Shown here one piece after another: positions 10,692-22,118 of a stretch of DNA of 64,000 nt. The notes beneath the pieces were generated by a model. The model ran no database searches. It was not told the DNA's origin and saw only the letters and a program-made list of their open reading frames with translations. Both the position numbers and the translations under genes were made by a program. The stretch is from Actinomycetota bacterium (GTDB lineage: Bacteria; Actinomycetota; Acidimicrobiia; Acidimicrobiales; Ilumatobacteraceae), in the NCBI GenBank assembly GCA_009702045.1, contig WLIV01000016.1, forward strand, positions 1 to 64,000, in the 5' to 3' direction. The first letter of the stretch is position 1; every line of letters starts with the position of its first letter.

Positions 10692-12068
10692 TCAATGCCC
10701 GGTCAGTTTGCTGGTGTCGACATTCCCGACGGCGAAGAACCCAAGAGCGCCTTTCCCAGGATTGGCGAATTTGTGGGTGACGAAGGGGTAGAGGCCATCC
10801 TCGGCGAAGGTGAACTCGACGAACCCACCCTGTGCCGGTTGGAGATCGAGCACCTGCGACCCGCCGTGTGACGCATCGGGCTGCAGCAGGTACGCACCCT
10901 CCTTGAACACCGTGTCGAAGATGGTGCCGACAATGTGGAATGCCGAGTTCTCGTTCGGGCCGTCATCCACCACCCAGAGGCGGTAGCGCTGACCCGCCAC
11001 GACATGGATGGGGGCGAACTTGTACTGCGCAAAGTAGCCATTGAAGACAACGGCGTCGAACTGCTCGTTCATCATTTTCGTGAGATTGCCCGGTGCACCC
11101 TGGGCACCGAGGTACAGCTCGCTCTGGACGACCACGAACTCTTGAGTCACAGGTGCCAGGACGGGCGGGTCGATGATGATCGCGCCGTACATCCCGTTTC
11201 CGATGTGGTGCAATGCCGGCACCGTGCCGCAGTGGTACATGAACGCACCCGCGTAATCGGCCTGGAACTCGTACACCAGCGATTCACCGGGTTGGATGGT
11301 GCGCATCTCGTCGCTCCACGCGACCTTGCTGGCGTGGAAGTCGATCGAGTGGCCCATCGAGCCCTTGTTGGTCAGCGTGATGCGGAACGTGTCGCCCACC
11401 TTGCCGTGCAGGATTGGGCCGGGCACCTGACCATTGAAACTCCACATCTGCTGGGTGACGCCGGGGGCGACCTCCATGGTGGTCTCAACCGCGTCGAACG
11501 CAATCTCGTGCATCGTTCCCGGGAGGGCCGGGCCCAGTTGCGGGTCGCGACCTGTCCAACCCTCGGGCGGCATGGCCGTCCCGTCGATCTTGGCGGAAAC
11601 ATCAGCGGCCGCTGTCGCCGCGGACGCAGCGTCGACCGCACCGGTACCGCCCAGGACATGGACGGCCATCTTCATCCCCGCCTCCTTGTGACCCGCCACG
11701 GTGCACCACACTTCAGTGTCGGCGGTGAACGGTCCGATCTCCAGGTCGACCTTCTCGCCGGTCTTCATCGCTCCCAGGCCGTTCATTCCCATCACCTTGA
11801 AGTCGTGTGCGAGGGTGCCGGTGTTCGTGACATGCAGGGTCACCACCTTCCCAGCGGGTACGTCGATCGACGAGGGCGTCACCGAGATGTCAGCCAGGGT
11901 GACGTCGAAGTCGACGGCCCCGGTGGCTGCAGGTGCATCGGCCGATGCGGCGATGCCATCTGACCTGCCCGAGGCCATGGCGATTCCGACGACACCCATG
12001 ATCAGGCCGAGCACCCCGACGACGAAGGTGACCACCCACCAACCGTCACCCTTGCGTTCCTCCGACAT
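10692..12068 (-). CDS. nirK: Copper nitrite reductase with N-terminal tethered cupredoxin
   Basis: This 458-residue membrane-anchored enzyme should reduce nitrite to nitric oxide outside the membrane. A signal-anchor helix (residues 10-31) is followed by a cupredoxin domain with type-1 copper ligands His88, Cys122, His127 and Met132. Two further cupredoxin domains form the NirK core. Its type-1 ligands are His240, Cys280, His288 and Met293. The type-2 ligands are His245, His279 and His432, with catalytic Asp243 and a second active-site His378. The extra domain probably shuttles electrons within the protein. GGAGG lies 5 nt before the ATG. A Cys-rich HTH regulator follows; no other denitrification gene is nearby. 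Confidence 0.9.
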   Translation of the reverse strand: MSEERKGDGWWVVTFVVGVLGLIMGVVGIAMASGRSDGIAASADAPAATGAVDFDVTLADISVTPSSIDVPAGKVVTLHVTNTGTLAHDFKVMGMNGLGAMKTGEKVDLEIGPFTADTEVWCTVAGHKEAGMKMAVHVLGGTGAVDAASAATAAADVSAKIDGTAMPPEGWTGRDPQLGPALPGTMHEIAFDAVETTMEVAPGVTQQMWSFNGQVPGPILHGKVGDTFRITLTNKGSMGHSIDFHASKVAWSDEMRTIQPGESLVYEFQADYAGAFMYHCGTVPALHHIGNGMYGAIIIDPPVLAPVTQEFVVVQSELYLGAQGAPGNLTKMMNEQFDAVVFNGYFAQYKFAPIHVVAGQRYRLWVVDDGPNENSAFHIVGTIFDTVFKEGAYLLQPDASHGGSQVLDLQPAQGGFVEFTFAEDGLYPFVTHKFANPGKGALGFFAVGNVDTSKLTGH

Positions 12069-12177
12069 GACATCCTCCGCTTCCCATTTATTTCGGGTGA
12101 ATGCAGTTATTATTTCTTGGGCGAGCAGCCAGTGCGTAGGGGCAAAGGTCCCGCACCACCGCCAGGCCAGCACGCTC
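12069..12177. other. AT-rich nirK upstream region
   Basis: The spacer between divergent nirK and deoD contains an unusually AT-rich stretch (about 12083-12119). Read toward nirK it holds two GAAATAA elements 22 nt apart, about two helical turns, which may be a promoter or regulator site. No textbook FNR or NsrR palindrome is complete. Confidence 0.35.
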
Positions 12178-12183
12178 TACGCT
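12178..12183 (+). promoter_or_regulatory. -10 box TACGCT, leaderless start of deoD
   Basis: TACGCT ends 6 nt before the ATG at 12190 with no Shine-Dalgarno sequence between. Confidence 0.45.
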
Positions 12184-12189
12184 GGGCGC

Positions 12190-12903
12190 ATGCCGATCCA
12201 CATCCGCGCCGAAGCATCCGATTACGCGAGTGCCGTACTGGTGCCGGGCGACCCGCGCCGCGCCAAGTACATCGCCGAGACGTTCTTCGACCCGGGCGCA
12301 CGCCAGGTGAACGAGGAGCGCGGAGAACTCGGCTTCACCGGCACGTACAAGGGCAAGCCGATCAGCGTGCAGGCGGCTGGCATGGGATGTGCCAGCGCCG
12401 CGATCTACTACAGCGAACTGATCCAGTTGGGCGCCACGCGCCTCATCCGCGTCGGTACCGCCGGAGGTCTGGCCGACGGCCTACAGATGGCCGACACCGT
12501 GGTCGCGATGAGCGCCACGGCCGACGACCAGATCGTCAGCCAGCTCACCGACGGCGAGGCGCACTCGCCCACCGCCACCTACTCGCTCGTCGAGCGTGCC
12601 GTGCAGTTGTCGCGCGAGAAGGGCGCCCGCGTGCATGTCGGCCCGATCGTGTCGTCGGCGCTGTTCTACGACCGCCGCGAAGGCATCATGCAGCGCTGGA
12701 AGGACCGCGGTCACCTCGCCGTCGAGATGGAAGCCGCCGTGCTCTACACGCTCGGCGCACTGCACAAGATCGAGACGCTGTGCATCGCCACGATCAGCGA
12801 TCTCATCGCCAGTGAGCAGCAGGCGGTGCGCATCAGCGACGCCGAGCTGAAAGTGGGCGTCGATCGGATGATGGAAGTCGCCTGCGAGCTCGCCATCGGC
12901 TGA
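12190..12903 (+). CDS. deoD: Purine-nucleoside phosphorylase, DeoD type
   Basis: This 237-residue nucleoside phosphorylase of the hexameric PNP/UDP family splits nucleosides with phosphate to give the base and (deoxy)ribose-1-phosphate. The phosphate-binding VLVPGDPRRAKYIAETF near the N-terminus, LGFTGTYKGKPISV, the IRVGTAGGL loop and VEMEAA with the ribose-binding Glu are all in place. The C-terminal catalytic region reads ATISDLI, so the Asp needed for 6-oxo/6-aminopurines is present. It resembles DeoD more than uridine phosphorylase, but substrate preference needs assay. It is followed by a repeat element with a strong hairpin. Confidence 0.88.
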   Translation: MPIHIRAEASDYASAVLVPGDPRRAKYIAETFFDPGARQVNEERGELGFTGTYKGKPISVQAAGMGCASAAIYYSELIQLGATRLIRVGTAGGLADGLQMADTVVAMSATADDQIVSQLTDGEAHSPTATYSLVERAVQLSREKGARVHVGPIVSSALFYDRREGIMQRWKDRGHLAVEMEAAVLYTLGALHKIETLCIATISDLIASEQQAVRISDAELKVGVDRMMEVACELAIG

Positions 12904-12936
12904 GCCGGTCCCGAAATCTCGTCCCGAAAACGGCAA

Positions 12937-13018
12937 CTGGGAAGGATCCGTCCCGGAAACCGGAACTGATCCTTCCCAGACAGCCGGGTGGGAAGATTCC
13001 TTCCCAGAAGCCGATGCG
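12937..13018 (+). repeat. Dispersed intergenic palindromic repeat, copy 1
   Basis: This ~80-bp element is shared, in inverted orientation, with 61657-61738. It contains a perfect 12-bp inverted repeat (12937-12948 with 12968-12979, 19-nt loop) and a second 7-bp hairpin (12989-12995 with 13000-13006). It lies between the deoD and mdh stops, so it may also act as a terminator. Confidence 0.7.
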
Positions 13019-13032
13019 TTAGGTGAGTGGCG

Positions 13033-14019
<987 letters not shown>

Positions 14020-14077
14020 AGCTGGAATCGTAGGTCGCGACGGGGTCCGTCAGGAAGCCCGCGCGCTGCGAAGCCCG

Positions 14078-15988
14078 TCACACCGTGGGCAAGCCGAGCG
14101 CCTTCAGGATCACGTTGGTGTAGAAGATCTTGGTGGCGTCACCTTTGCCGCACGTGAGGTGCATGCCGTCCGAGCACAGCTTGGTGCCAGCCGACTCCTT
14201 GTCCCAGTCGATGAGCTTCACCGACGGGTACTTCAGCGGGATCGCGCGGATGACTGCGTTGTTGCCGGTGACCCATGCGGCATCGCCGTGCACGGTCATG
14301 AACCACACCTGCCCTGCGTCGGCGGGCACCTCGGCCATGATCGCATCAATTTGCGGCTGGCTGATCTGTGCGTTGTGACCCACCTGGATGACGATCACTG
14401 TGCCCGTGCCGATGACACCCTCGTTGCGGCGGTTCTTCACCGAGTTCTTCACACCCTCGGGGCCGAGACCCTCCTTGGCGAACGTGGAGATGCCGCCGGT
14501 CTCCATGTAGACGTACGCACCCTCCATCACCGACTCGCCGATGGCCACGTACTGCTTCGGCGGCAACTTGATGGTGGTCGTCGTGGTGTCACCCGGCAGC
14601 GTGGTGTCGCTGGCGCCATCGGTGGTGACCGGATCGGTGGTCTCGTTCACCAACGAGCAGCGCACCGAACCCACGCAGTGTGGGTCGGCCGACACCAGGC
14701 TGTACACCGCGGTGCCGAGGAGCGCGACGACGCTGAACGAGGCCAGCGCCTGCGCTCCACCACGGGTGAGCGAACGGCGCATCTGGCGGAACTGACCCGT
14801 ACGGATGGGGGTCTCGATGAAGCGATAACTGATCTCGGTGAGCGGCAGAGCGATGAGCATTGCGGCGATCACCTGTGCCACCGACATCTGCACGTTCGCC
14901 TGCTTGCGGATGATCTGGTAGATCGGCCAGTGGTACAGGTACAGGCCGTAGCTGCGCGTGCCGATCCAACGGAACAGTGGGTTGCCCAGTAACTGCCCCG
15001 TCGCCGCCAACTGGTGCGTGGCTGCGGCCACCAACAGCAGCGTCGCGACTCCGGTGATCAGGAACCCGCCGCGGAACAGCCACGGGTTGTAGATCGAGCC
15101 CGACGCCTTCGACAGGTACATCGTGCCCATCAGGTACACGAGCAGCACGAGCCCACCGAGCGCCAGCAGGTCGAGGAAACGGCCCTTCTGGCGCAGCGGT
15201 CCACGGATGACCGCCATTGGCCGCCACAGCATGGCGAACCCTGCGCCCAGCATCAGCCCACCGGCGCGTGAGAACGAGCCGAGGTACAGCATGTCGTTGA
15301 CGTTGATGTACTTGCCGCCCACCGACCAGCAGCCGGCGTGGAACTCCGCGTTGCACGACAGCGCCACTGGGCCACTCTGGAACAGCGCCGCGACGACGAG
15401 CGCGATGGCAACGCTGACGAGCAACAACTTGGCGCCGATCGAAGGCAGCCGACCCCGTGAACGGCGCAGCAGGAACACCATCACCAACGGCCACAGCAGG
15501 TAGAACTGCTCCTCCACCGCCAGCGACCACAGGTGGCGAAGCGGCACGAACGCCTCGCTGCTGCCGTACCCCTGACCGACGATGATCTGGTACCAGTTGC
15601 TGACGTAGAAGATGCCGCCCATGAAGTCGCCGCGGGTCTCTTCCCGGGCGATCGAGTAGAACGCGGCGATGTACACCGCGACCAGCGCCAGCAGTACGTA
15701 GAGGGCTGGCAGCAGACGTCGGAAACGACGGGTCCAGAACTGCGTGAGATCGACTCGCCCGGTACGTTCCTGCTCGCCGATGAGCAACAGCGTGATCAGG
15801 TACCCGGAGATGACGAAGAACACCTCGACACCAAGGAATCCACCGGGAAGCCAGTCGTGGTTGGCGTGATAGATCATCACACCGACGACGGCGAGCGCCC
15901 TCAGCCCGTCCAGACCGGGCAGGTACGGCACGCGACTGAGCGTCGCCGCGGTCGTGCCCTGAGGCATTCGGGAAGGGCGCGCCGACAT
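14078..15988 (-). CDS. OafA/YrhL-type membrane acyltransferase with C-terminal SGNH-like domain
   Basis: This 636-residue acyltransferase-3 protein has about ten N-terminal helices with the family motifs YLPGLDGLRALAV, FFVISGYLIT, FWTRRFRRLLPAL and HLWSLAVEEQFYLLWP. A Thr/Asp-rich linker near residue 450 leads to a periplasmic SGNH-like domain starting KQYVAIGESVMEG. The usual GDS block is GES here. Family members O-acetylate cell-surface sugars, with the SGNH domain completing transfer. A paralogue of the same architecture lies at 45213-47399. The gene is isolated between mdh and the aldehyde dehydrogenase. Confidence 0.88.
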   Translation of the reverse strand: MSARPSRMPQGTTAATLSRVPYLPGLDGLRALAVVGVMIYHANHDWLPGGFLGVEVFFVISGYLITLLLIGEQERTGRVDLTQFWTRRFRRLLPALYVLLALVAVYIAAFYSIAREETRGDFMGGIFYVSNWYQIIVGQGYGSSEAFVPLRHLWSLAVEEQFYLLWPLVMVFLLRRSRGRLPSIGAKLLLVSVAIALVVAALFQSGPVALSCNAEFHAGCWSVGGKYINVNDMLYLGSFSRAGGLMLGAGFAMLWRPMAVIRGPLRQKGRFLDLLALGGLVLLVYLMGTMYLSKASGSIYNPWLFRGGFLITGVATLLLVAAATHQLAATGQLLGNPLFRWIGTRSYGLYLYHWPIYQIIRKQANVQMSVAQVIAAMLIALPLTEISYRFIETPIRTGQFRQMRRSLTRGGAQALASFSVVALLGTAVYSLVSADPHCVGSVRCSLVNETTDPVTTDGASDTTLPGDTTTTTIKLPPKQYVAIGESVMEGAYVYMETGGISTFAKEGLGPEGVKNSVKNRRNEGVIGTGTVIVIQVGHNAQISQPQIDAIMAEVPADAGQVWFMTVHGDAAWVTGNNAVIRAIPLKYPSVKLIDWDKESAGTKLCSDGMHLTCGKGDATKIFYTNVILKALGLPTV

Positions 15989-16053
15989 TGGGTCAACAGT
16001 ATGGTGCCCCGAGGGGCCGCTTGCGAGGCGCTCTGGCCCCTCGCCACGCTGCG

Positions 16054-17469
<1,416 letters not shown>

Positions 17470-17547
17470 GGCCCAGAGGCTACGTCGCGCGGACAGCAGC
17501 GCGTACTAGCGGACGCCCCCTTCCCTCCCCCGGCATCCCCGGCATCC

Positions 17548-17646
17548 CTGTCTGTGTCGCGGCCTCGTGCATCAGAGATGGCGGTCAGACCCGCGACACA
17601 GAGCCGGGAACCGGGGGCCGAGAGGCCGGGCCGGTCGCCGGCGGGT
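17548..17646. repeat. 99-bp tandem repeat unit 1, GTCGCGG/CCGCGAC family
   Basis: This is the first of two nearly identical tandem units in the 17470-17817 spacer, the only gap over 300 bp in the window. It holds a perfect 12-bp inverted repeat (17551-17562 with 17591-17602, 28-nt loop). A related single element lies at 59985-60030. No gene is credible in the spacer. Confidence 0.75.
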
Positions 17647-17745
17647 CTGTCTGTGTCGCGGCCTCGTGCATCAGAGGTGGCGGTCAGACCCGCGACACAG
17701 AGCCGGGAACCGGGGGCCGAGGGGCTGGGCTGGGCTGGAGGGTCG
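17647..17745. repeat. 99-bp tandem repeat unit 2
   Basis: This unit matches the first at an offset of 99 nt, including the inverted repeat (17650-17661 with 17690-17701), then diverges and expands in its 3' part. Confidence 0.75.
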
Positions 17746-17748
17746 CCG

Positions 17749-17808
17749 GCGCGGGCCTGGGCGCGGGCCTGGGCGCGGGCCTGGGCGCGGGCCTGGGCGC
17801 GGGCCTGG
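17749..17808. repeat. 12-bp minisatellite, five units
   Basis: Five perfect head-to-tail copies of GCGCGGGCCTGG end 9 bp before the metF stop. Replication slippage should make the copy number variable. Confidence 0.85.
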
Positions 17809-17817
17809 GCGGAGGGG

Positions 17818-18678
17818 CTACGCGCGGAGGTTGAGGTTGGCGAAGATCTGACGCGTCGCCCAACTGCGGTTCAGCGTGTAGAAGTGCAGACCCGGAGCAC
17901 CGGCTTCGAGCAGGCGGGCGCACAACTCGGTGGCCAGTTCGACGCCGATCCGTTCACCTTCGTCGAGGTCGTCGCCAGCTTTCGACATCGCCTTCTGCAC
18001 CCACTCCGGTACTTCGGCGCCGCTCATGTGTGCCATGCGCGTCACCTGCCCGAGGTTGCTGATGGGCATGATGCCCGGCACGACCGGCTTGGTGGTGCCG
18101 AGGTCGGCGAGCTCGTCGACCATCTGCCGGTAGTGCTCGACGTCGAAGAAGAACTGCGTGATCGCGAAGTCGGCCCGCTGCAGTTTGTCGGCCAGGTGCC
18201 GTCGGTCGGTGAGGCGATCGGGCGAGCGAGGGTGCAGCTCGGGGTGCGCTGCCACGCCGACGGAGAACCCGCCGAACTCACGAATGTCGTCCACCAGCTC
18301 GCCGCTGAAGCGGTAGTCGCTGGGCACCGGATCGGCTCCATGAGCCGGTGGGTCGCCGCCCAGGGCGAGGATGTTCTCGACGTTCTCGGCCCGGTAGTCC
18401 ATCAGAATGTCGCGGATGTCGGCGCGGGTGTGGCCCTGACACGTGAGGTGCGCCATCGGGGCGATGGCGGTCTGTCGGCGTACCCAGCTCACCAGGTCGG
18501 CGGTCTTGGTGCGCGTGCTGCCACCAGCCCCGTAGGTGACGCTGACGAAGTCGGGCTGGAGGTCTTCCAGTTCGGAGATCGTGCGCCCGAGGCTGAGCCA
18601 GCCAGCCTCATGCTTGGGTGGGAAGAACTCGAAGGAGCATGTGCGCCCACCGGCGAGGAGATCGGAGATGCGTGCCAC
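17818..18678 (-). CDS. metF: Methylenetetrahydrofolate reductase
   Basis: This 286-residue flavoprotein TIM barrel reduces 5,10-methylene-THF to 5-methyl-THF for methionine synthesis. The N-terminal SFEFFPPK contains the catalytic Glu. VSVTYGAGGST, LTCQGH, ILALGGDPP and AITQFFFD follow in family order. The GTG at 18678 gives the normal length; its ribosome site is weak, and longer in-frame readings have no family support. It is divergent from the membrane protein at 18747 with only 68 bp between. No riboswitch is visible in that gap. Confidence 0.92.
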   Translation of the reverse strand: MARISDLLAGGRTCSFEFFPPKHEAGWLSLGRTISELEDLQPDFVSVTYGAGGSTRTKTADLVSWVRRQTAIAPMAHLTCQGHTRADIRDILMDYRAENVENILALGGDPPAHGADPVPSDYRFSGELVDDIREFGGFSVGVAAHPELHPRSPDRLTDRRHLADKLQRADFAITQFFFDVEHYRQMVDELADLGTTKPVVPGIMPISNLGQVTRMAHMSGAEVPEWVQKAMSKAGDDLDEGERIGVELATELCARLLEAGAPGLHFYTLNRSWATRQIFANLNLRA

Positions 18679-18746
18679 TTTCCACAGCTTGGCGCAGACC
18701 GCACCCGAACGCGTGCAAGTCTTTACAAAACACGTGGAGGTGTCAG

Positions 18747-19820
18747 ATGATCGAAGCGGACGGTCAGACGGTTGCCAGCGGCGAAATTGCCCCAGCACTG
18801 AGCACGCGCGTGCTCGACTGGCTGGGAACGGAGAGCGCCGAACGGCCTGCGCCCAGCCTGTTGGCGGCGTTCGCCGGCATCGGCGGCGTCATGTTGGGTC
18901 TCGGGCTGCTGATTGCCATCGTCGGCGAGAACGCCACTCGCAGCAAGTTCATCGGCGTCGGCGCGGCACTGATCGCTGTGGCGTGGGCCGCACGCAGTTT
19001 CGTCACCGTATCCGCAATCAAGTCGATGGCAGTGGGCGTGGCCTTGGTGGGCATCCCGGCGTTCAGCCTCGGCGCCACCGTCAGCAACGGCACCGACTCG
19101 TTCTGGACCGGTGCGCTACTCGCCGTCTTGTTCCTCGCTGCATGGGCCCTACCCGGGTTCAAGAACCGAAACCTGTTCCTCGCGTTGGGGGCCATCGCAC
19201 TCGTCGCATCCTTCGGCTCGCTCAGCGCTCGAGACAACAACGCATCTCAGATCGAGAAGTGCCAGACCTACATACAACAGGGTGACTTCGACAGCTTCGA
19301 CGCCAAGTGCCAGAACCTCTATGCATCTGACACGACCAACGGAGTGCTGCCCCTCAAGGTCACCGACAACATCGGCGAACAGGGCGCCATCTACCTGATC
19401 GGCGCGGCGCTGTTCTTGAGCCTCACGTGGTGGCTCGACCGACGTGGTCGTCGCGGCACCGCCACCGCCTTCGCCGCCGCGGGCCTCGTCACCGCTGTCA
19501 CGGGAACAGCCCTGCTGGCCAACAAGTTCGACGGGTCGTCAGGCGGCGTGTTCGTCACCATCGTCGGACTGATCGTCTGCATTGTCGGATCACATGGAGC
19601 GCGCCGCACCACCACATGGGCAGGGGCGCTGATGTCGTCGCTCGGCCTTGTCTGGGTCGTCGCCTGGGAATGGAAGCCCAAGTCGTCGTCGAGCACCGGT
19701 GGTGTCGCGATCACCGTCGGCCTGTTGCTCGTTGCTGTCGCGCTCGCTGCCGCCGCGATCAGGTCGGCTCAGCCCGTCGAGTCAGCGGAGTCGCCGTCAG
19801 CGGAGTCGCCGGGTCAGTGA
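18747..19820 (+). CDS. Polytopic membrane protein of unknown function
   Basis: I do not recognise a family for this 357-residue protein. It has about ten hydrophobic helices in two blocks. Between them is a soluble loop (roughly residues 165-215) containing two cysteines in EKCQTYIQQGDFDSFDAKC. The C-terminal tail repeats [14 protein letters not shown]. The ATG at 18747 has GGAGG 6 nt upstream, so the start is firm. It overlaps the convergent purH stop by 7 bp. Possible roles (sensor, envelope protein) cannot be narrowed by neighbours. Confidence 0.7.
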   Translation: MIEADGQTVASGEIAPALSTRVLDWLGTESAERPAPSLLAAFAGIGGVMLGLGLLIAIVGENATRSKFIGVGAALIAVAWAARSFVTVSAIKSMAVGVALVGIPAFSLGATVSNGTDSFWTGALLAVLFLAAWALPGFKNRNLFLALGAIALVASFGSLSARDNNASQIEKCQTYIQQGDFDSFDAKCQNLYASDTTNGVLPLKVTDNIGEQGAIYLIGAALFLSLTWWLDRRGRRGTATAFAAAGLVTAVTGTALLANKFDGSSGGVFVTIVGLIVCIVGSHGARRTTTWAGALMSSLGLVWVVAWEWKPKSSSSTGGVAITVGLLLVAVALAAAAIRSAQPVESAESPSAESPGQ

Positions 19821-21319
19821 CGGAAGTGCCGTTCTCCGGTGAACACCATGGCGATGCCATGTTCATCGGCGGCGGCGATCACCTCGGCGTCACGCACGCT
19901 GCCACCGGGCTGGATCACGGCCGTGATTCCCGCCGCAGCAGCGGCATCGAGGCCGTCGCGGAACGGGAAGAATGCGTCGCTCGCGCATACCCCGCCCACG
20001 GCCCGACCGGCCGAGCGGTCGGCGGCGATGCGCGCGCTGTCGAGACGGTTCTGCTGACCCGCACCGATACCGAACGCCTGACCATCCTTGGCGTAGACGA
20101 TGGCGTTGCTGCTGACCACCGCACATACCTGCCACGCAAACTCAAGGTCTCCCCACTGTTCGGGGGTGGGTTGTTCGGTAGTGACGACCTGCCAGGTCGA
20201 CCGGTTCGGCGAGACGGAGTCCACCTGCTGCACCAGCAGACCGCCATCGATCACGCGTAGGTCGAGTGCAGACCCTTTCGGTGCACCGGCGGACATCACC
20301 CGCAGGTTGCCCTTCTTGGCGAACACCTCGAGCGCCTCGGGCGCGTACGACGGGGCGACGACGACCTCCGTGAACACCGGGGCGAGCGCCTCAGCCAGCG
20401 CGACCGGCACAGGCCGGTTGAGCGCCACGATGCCACCGAACGCGCTGACCGGATCGCACGCGTTGGCCAGCACATAGGCCTCCTCGATGGTGTCGGCTAC
20501 GGCCACACCGCACGGGTTCGCGTGCTTCACGATCACGCATGCCGGACGGCCGAAGCGCTGCACCAGCTTCCACGCGGCCTCGGTGTCGTACAGGTTGAGG
20601 TAGCTCAGTTCCTTGCCTTGATGTTGCACTGCGGTGTCCCACCAACTGATGGCACCGGCCAAGCGGTAGCGGGCGCCCTGCTGGTGTGGGTTCTCGCCGT
20701 AGCGCAACGTCTGCGCGCGCTCGAGCGACAGGTGCAGACCGATCGGCAGTTCGTCCTTCGAGTCGGGTGACGGGGCATCGAACCAGTTTGCGATGGCGGC
20801 GTCGTATGCAGCGATCGTGGCGAACGCATCGCGGGCCAGGCGGCGACGAGTGCCCGACGACAACGCGCCGTTGTTCGTGATCTCGTCGAGCACGACTCCG
20901 TAGTCGGACGGGTTCACGACGACGCCGACGTGAGCGTGGTTCTTCGCGGCCGCACGCACCATCGCCGGGCCACCGATGTCGATCAGTTCAATGCTGGGGT
21001 TGCTGCTGAACGGGTACAGGTTGACGACGACCAGATCGATCGCCTCGATACCGTGCGCAGCCATGTCGGCCTGGTGCTCGGGCTTCGTGGGGTCGGCCAG
21101 CAGACCACCGTGCACCTTGGGGTGCAACGTGACCACGCGGTGATCGAGAATGGCCGGCAGCCCGGTGAGGTCGGCAAGGTCGGCGACCTCTAACCCGGCC
21201 TCAGAAATGGCCTTCGCGGTGCCACCGCTACTGACGATCCGCCACCCCGCGGAGCGCAGTCCGCGAGCCAGATCGACGATCCCGGATTTGTCATACACAG
21301 AGAGCAGCGCGATGGGCAT
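19814..21319 (-). CDS. purH: Bifunctional AICAR transformylase/IMP cyclohydrolase
   Basis: This 501-residue enzyme performs the last two steps of IMP synthesis. The N-terminal MGS-like cyclohydrolase domain opens [18 protein letters not shown] and contains [13 protein letters not shown] and VVVNLYPF. The larger transformylase domain includes [26 protein letters not shown] with the catalytic Lys-His, and the C-terminal DAFFPFRDG and [11 protein letters not shown]. The ATG at 21319 is preferred to a TTG at 21325. The gene is divergent from the proline-tailed membrane protein. Confidence 0.96.
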   Translation of the reverse strand: MPIALLSVYDKSGIVDLARGLRSAGWRIVSSGGTAKAISEAGLEVADLADLTGLPAILDHRVVTLHPKVHGGLLADPTKPEHQADMAAHGIEAIDLVVVNLYPFSSNPSIELIDIGGPAMVRAAAKNHAHVGVVVNPSDYGVVLDEITNNGALSSGTRRRLARDAFATIAAYDAAIANWFDAPSPDSKDELPIGLHLSLERAQTLRYGENPHQQGARYRLAGAISWWDTAVQHQGKELSYLNLYDTEAAWKLVQRFGRPACVIVKHANPCGVAVADTIEEAYVLANACDPVSAFGGIVALNRPVPVALAEALAPVFTEVVVAPSYAPEALEVFAKKGNLRVMSAGAPKGSALDLRVIDGGLLVQQVDSVSPNRSTWQVVTTEQPTPEQWGDLEFAWQVCAVVSSNAIVYAKDGQAFGIGAGQQNRLDSARIAADRSAGRAVGGVCASDAFFPFRDGLDAAAAAGITAVIQPGGSVRDAEVIAAADEHGIAMVFTGERHFRH

Positions 21320-21422
21320 GGACAAAATGTACGTGGCCGCGCGAGGTGCGCGAGCGGTGTCTTAACAAGGTGTACGGTTCGGGATAACGGAGTCAGATTC
21401 AACAAACATCGGGAGGCATTCC

Positions 21423-21971
21423 GTGGACCTCAGCAAAATCAGCAAGGGCGGCCAGATCTACGCAGGAGCTGGACTCGTCTATTTCATTGCCTCGTTCCTA
21501 CCGTGGTACAAGATCGACATCCCGGCTGAGCTACAGGCGTTCATCGGCAAAGCCGATGTCAACGCCTGGGGCGACATCGGGTTCCTCTGGGGCAGCCTGT
21601 GGGCACTCGTCTTCCTCGCTGGCGCAGCGCTGGTCGTGCTGCCTGCGTTCGGCGTCAAGGTGCCGAAGCTTCCGGCGATCGCCTATCTCGCATCGGCCGC
21701 CGTCGCCAGTCTGTTCACCTTGTTGAAGCTGGTCATCGGCGAAGACGACCCGATCAAGGCCACCTACGGCATCTACCTCGCGACCCTCGCCACTCTGGGC
21801 GCCACATTCGGTGCCTTCCTGTTGTTCAAGGAGTCGGGCGGCTCGCTCGACGACCTGAAGGATCCGAACAAGATCAAGGCCAGCTTCGGTGGCGGTCACC
21901 CCGGTGGCAGCACGCCCCCGCCGCCGCCGCCCCCCGGTATGACGCCCCCGCCGCCGCCGCCGGCCGGCTGA
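21423..21971 (+). CDS. Four-helix membrane protein with proline-rich tail
   Basis: This 182-residue protein is of unknown function. About four hydrophobic segments alternate with short charged loops; the first loop holds FLPWYKIDIPAE. The last 30 residues are low-complexity Pro/Gly (two runs of six or seven prolines), a layout also seen in actinobacterial envelope proteins and sometimes a partner-binding tail. GGGAGG lies 7 nt before the GTG start at 21423. A perfect hairpin terminator follows at 21991-22020. No link with the neighbours is evident. Confidence 0.72.
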   Translation: MDLSKISKGGQIYAGAGLVYFIASFLPWYKIDIPAELQAFIGKADVNAWGDIGFLWGSLWALVFLAGAALVVLPAFGVKVPKLPAIAYLASAAVASLFTLLKLVIGEDDPIKATYGIYLATLATLGATFGAFLLFKESGGSLDDLKDPNKIKASFGGGHPGGSTPPPPPPPGMTPPPPPPAG

Positions 21972-21990
21972 GTACCCACATATTCCTCGA

Positions 21991-22020
21991 CAAGTGCCCC
22001 GCCGAGCGGCGGGGCACTTG
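21991..22020 (+). terminator. Hairpin terminator
   Basis: A perfect 13-bp stem (21991-22003 with 22008-22020) has a GAGC tetraloop and follows the proline-tailed membrane protein. Confidence 0.8.
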
Positions 22021-22106
22021 CGCGTTTGGACCGCAGCGAGTCGATGTACTACTGCGCAAGTGACCGCAGCCACGCTGACGCCCGAACACCCGATGAGCAG
22101 CACTGA

Positions 22107-22112
22107 TAGCGT
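22107..22112 (+). promoter_or_regulatory. -10 box TAGCGT, leaderless start of the Rieske oxygenase
   Basis: TAGCGT ends 6 nt before the GTG at 22119. No Shine-Dalgarno sequence is present. Confidence 0.5.
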
Positions 22113-22118
22113 CAACGC

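Noticed and set aside
17749-17808. Possible CRISPR array
   Set aside because: The units are 12 bp, contiguous and without spacers; there are no cas genes.
17567-17851. Open frame over the tandem repeats
   Set aside because: The translation is a repeat of Arg/Gly/Pro-rich blocks produced by the 99-bp and 12-bp units, not a protein.
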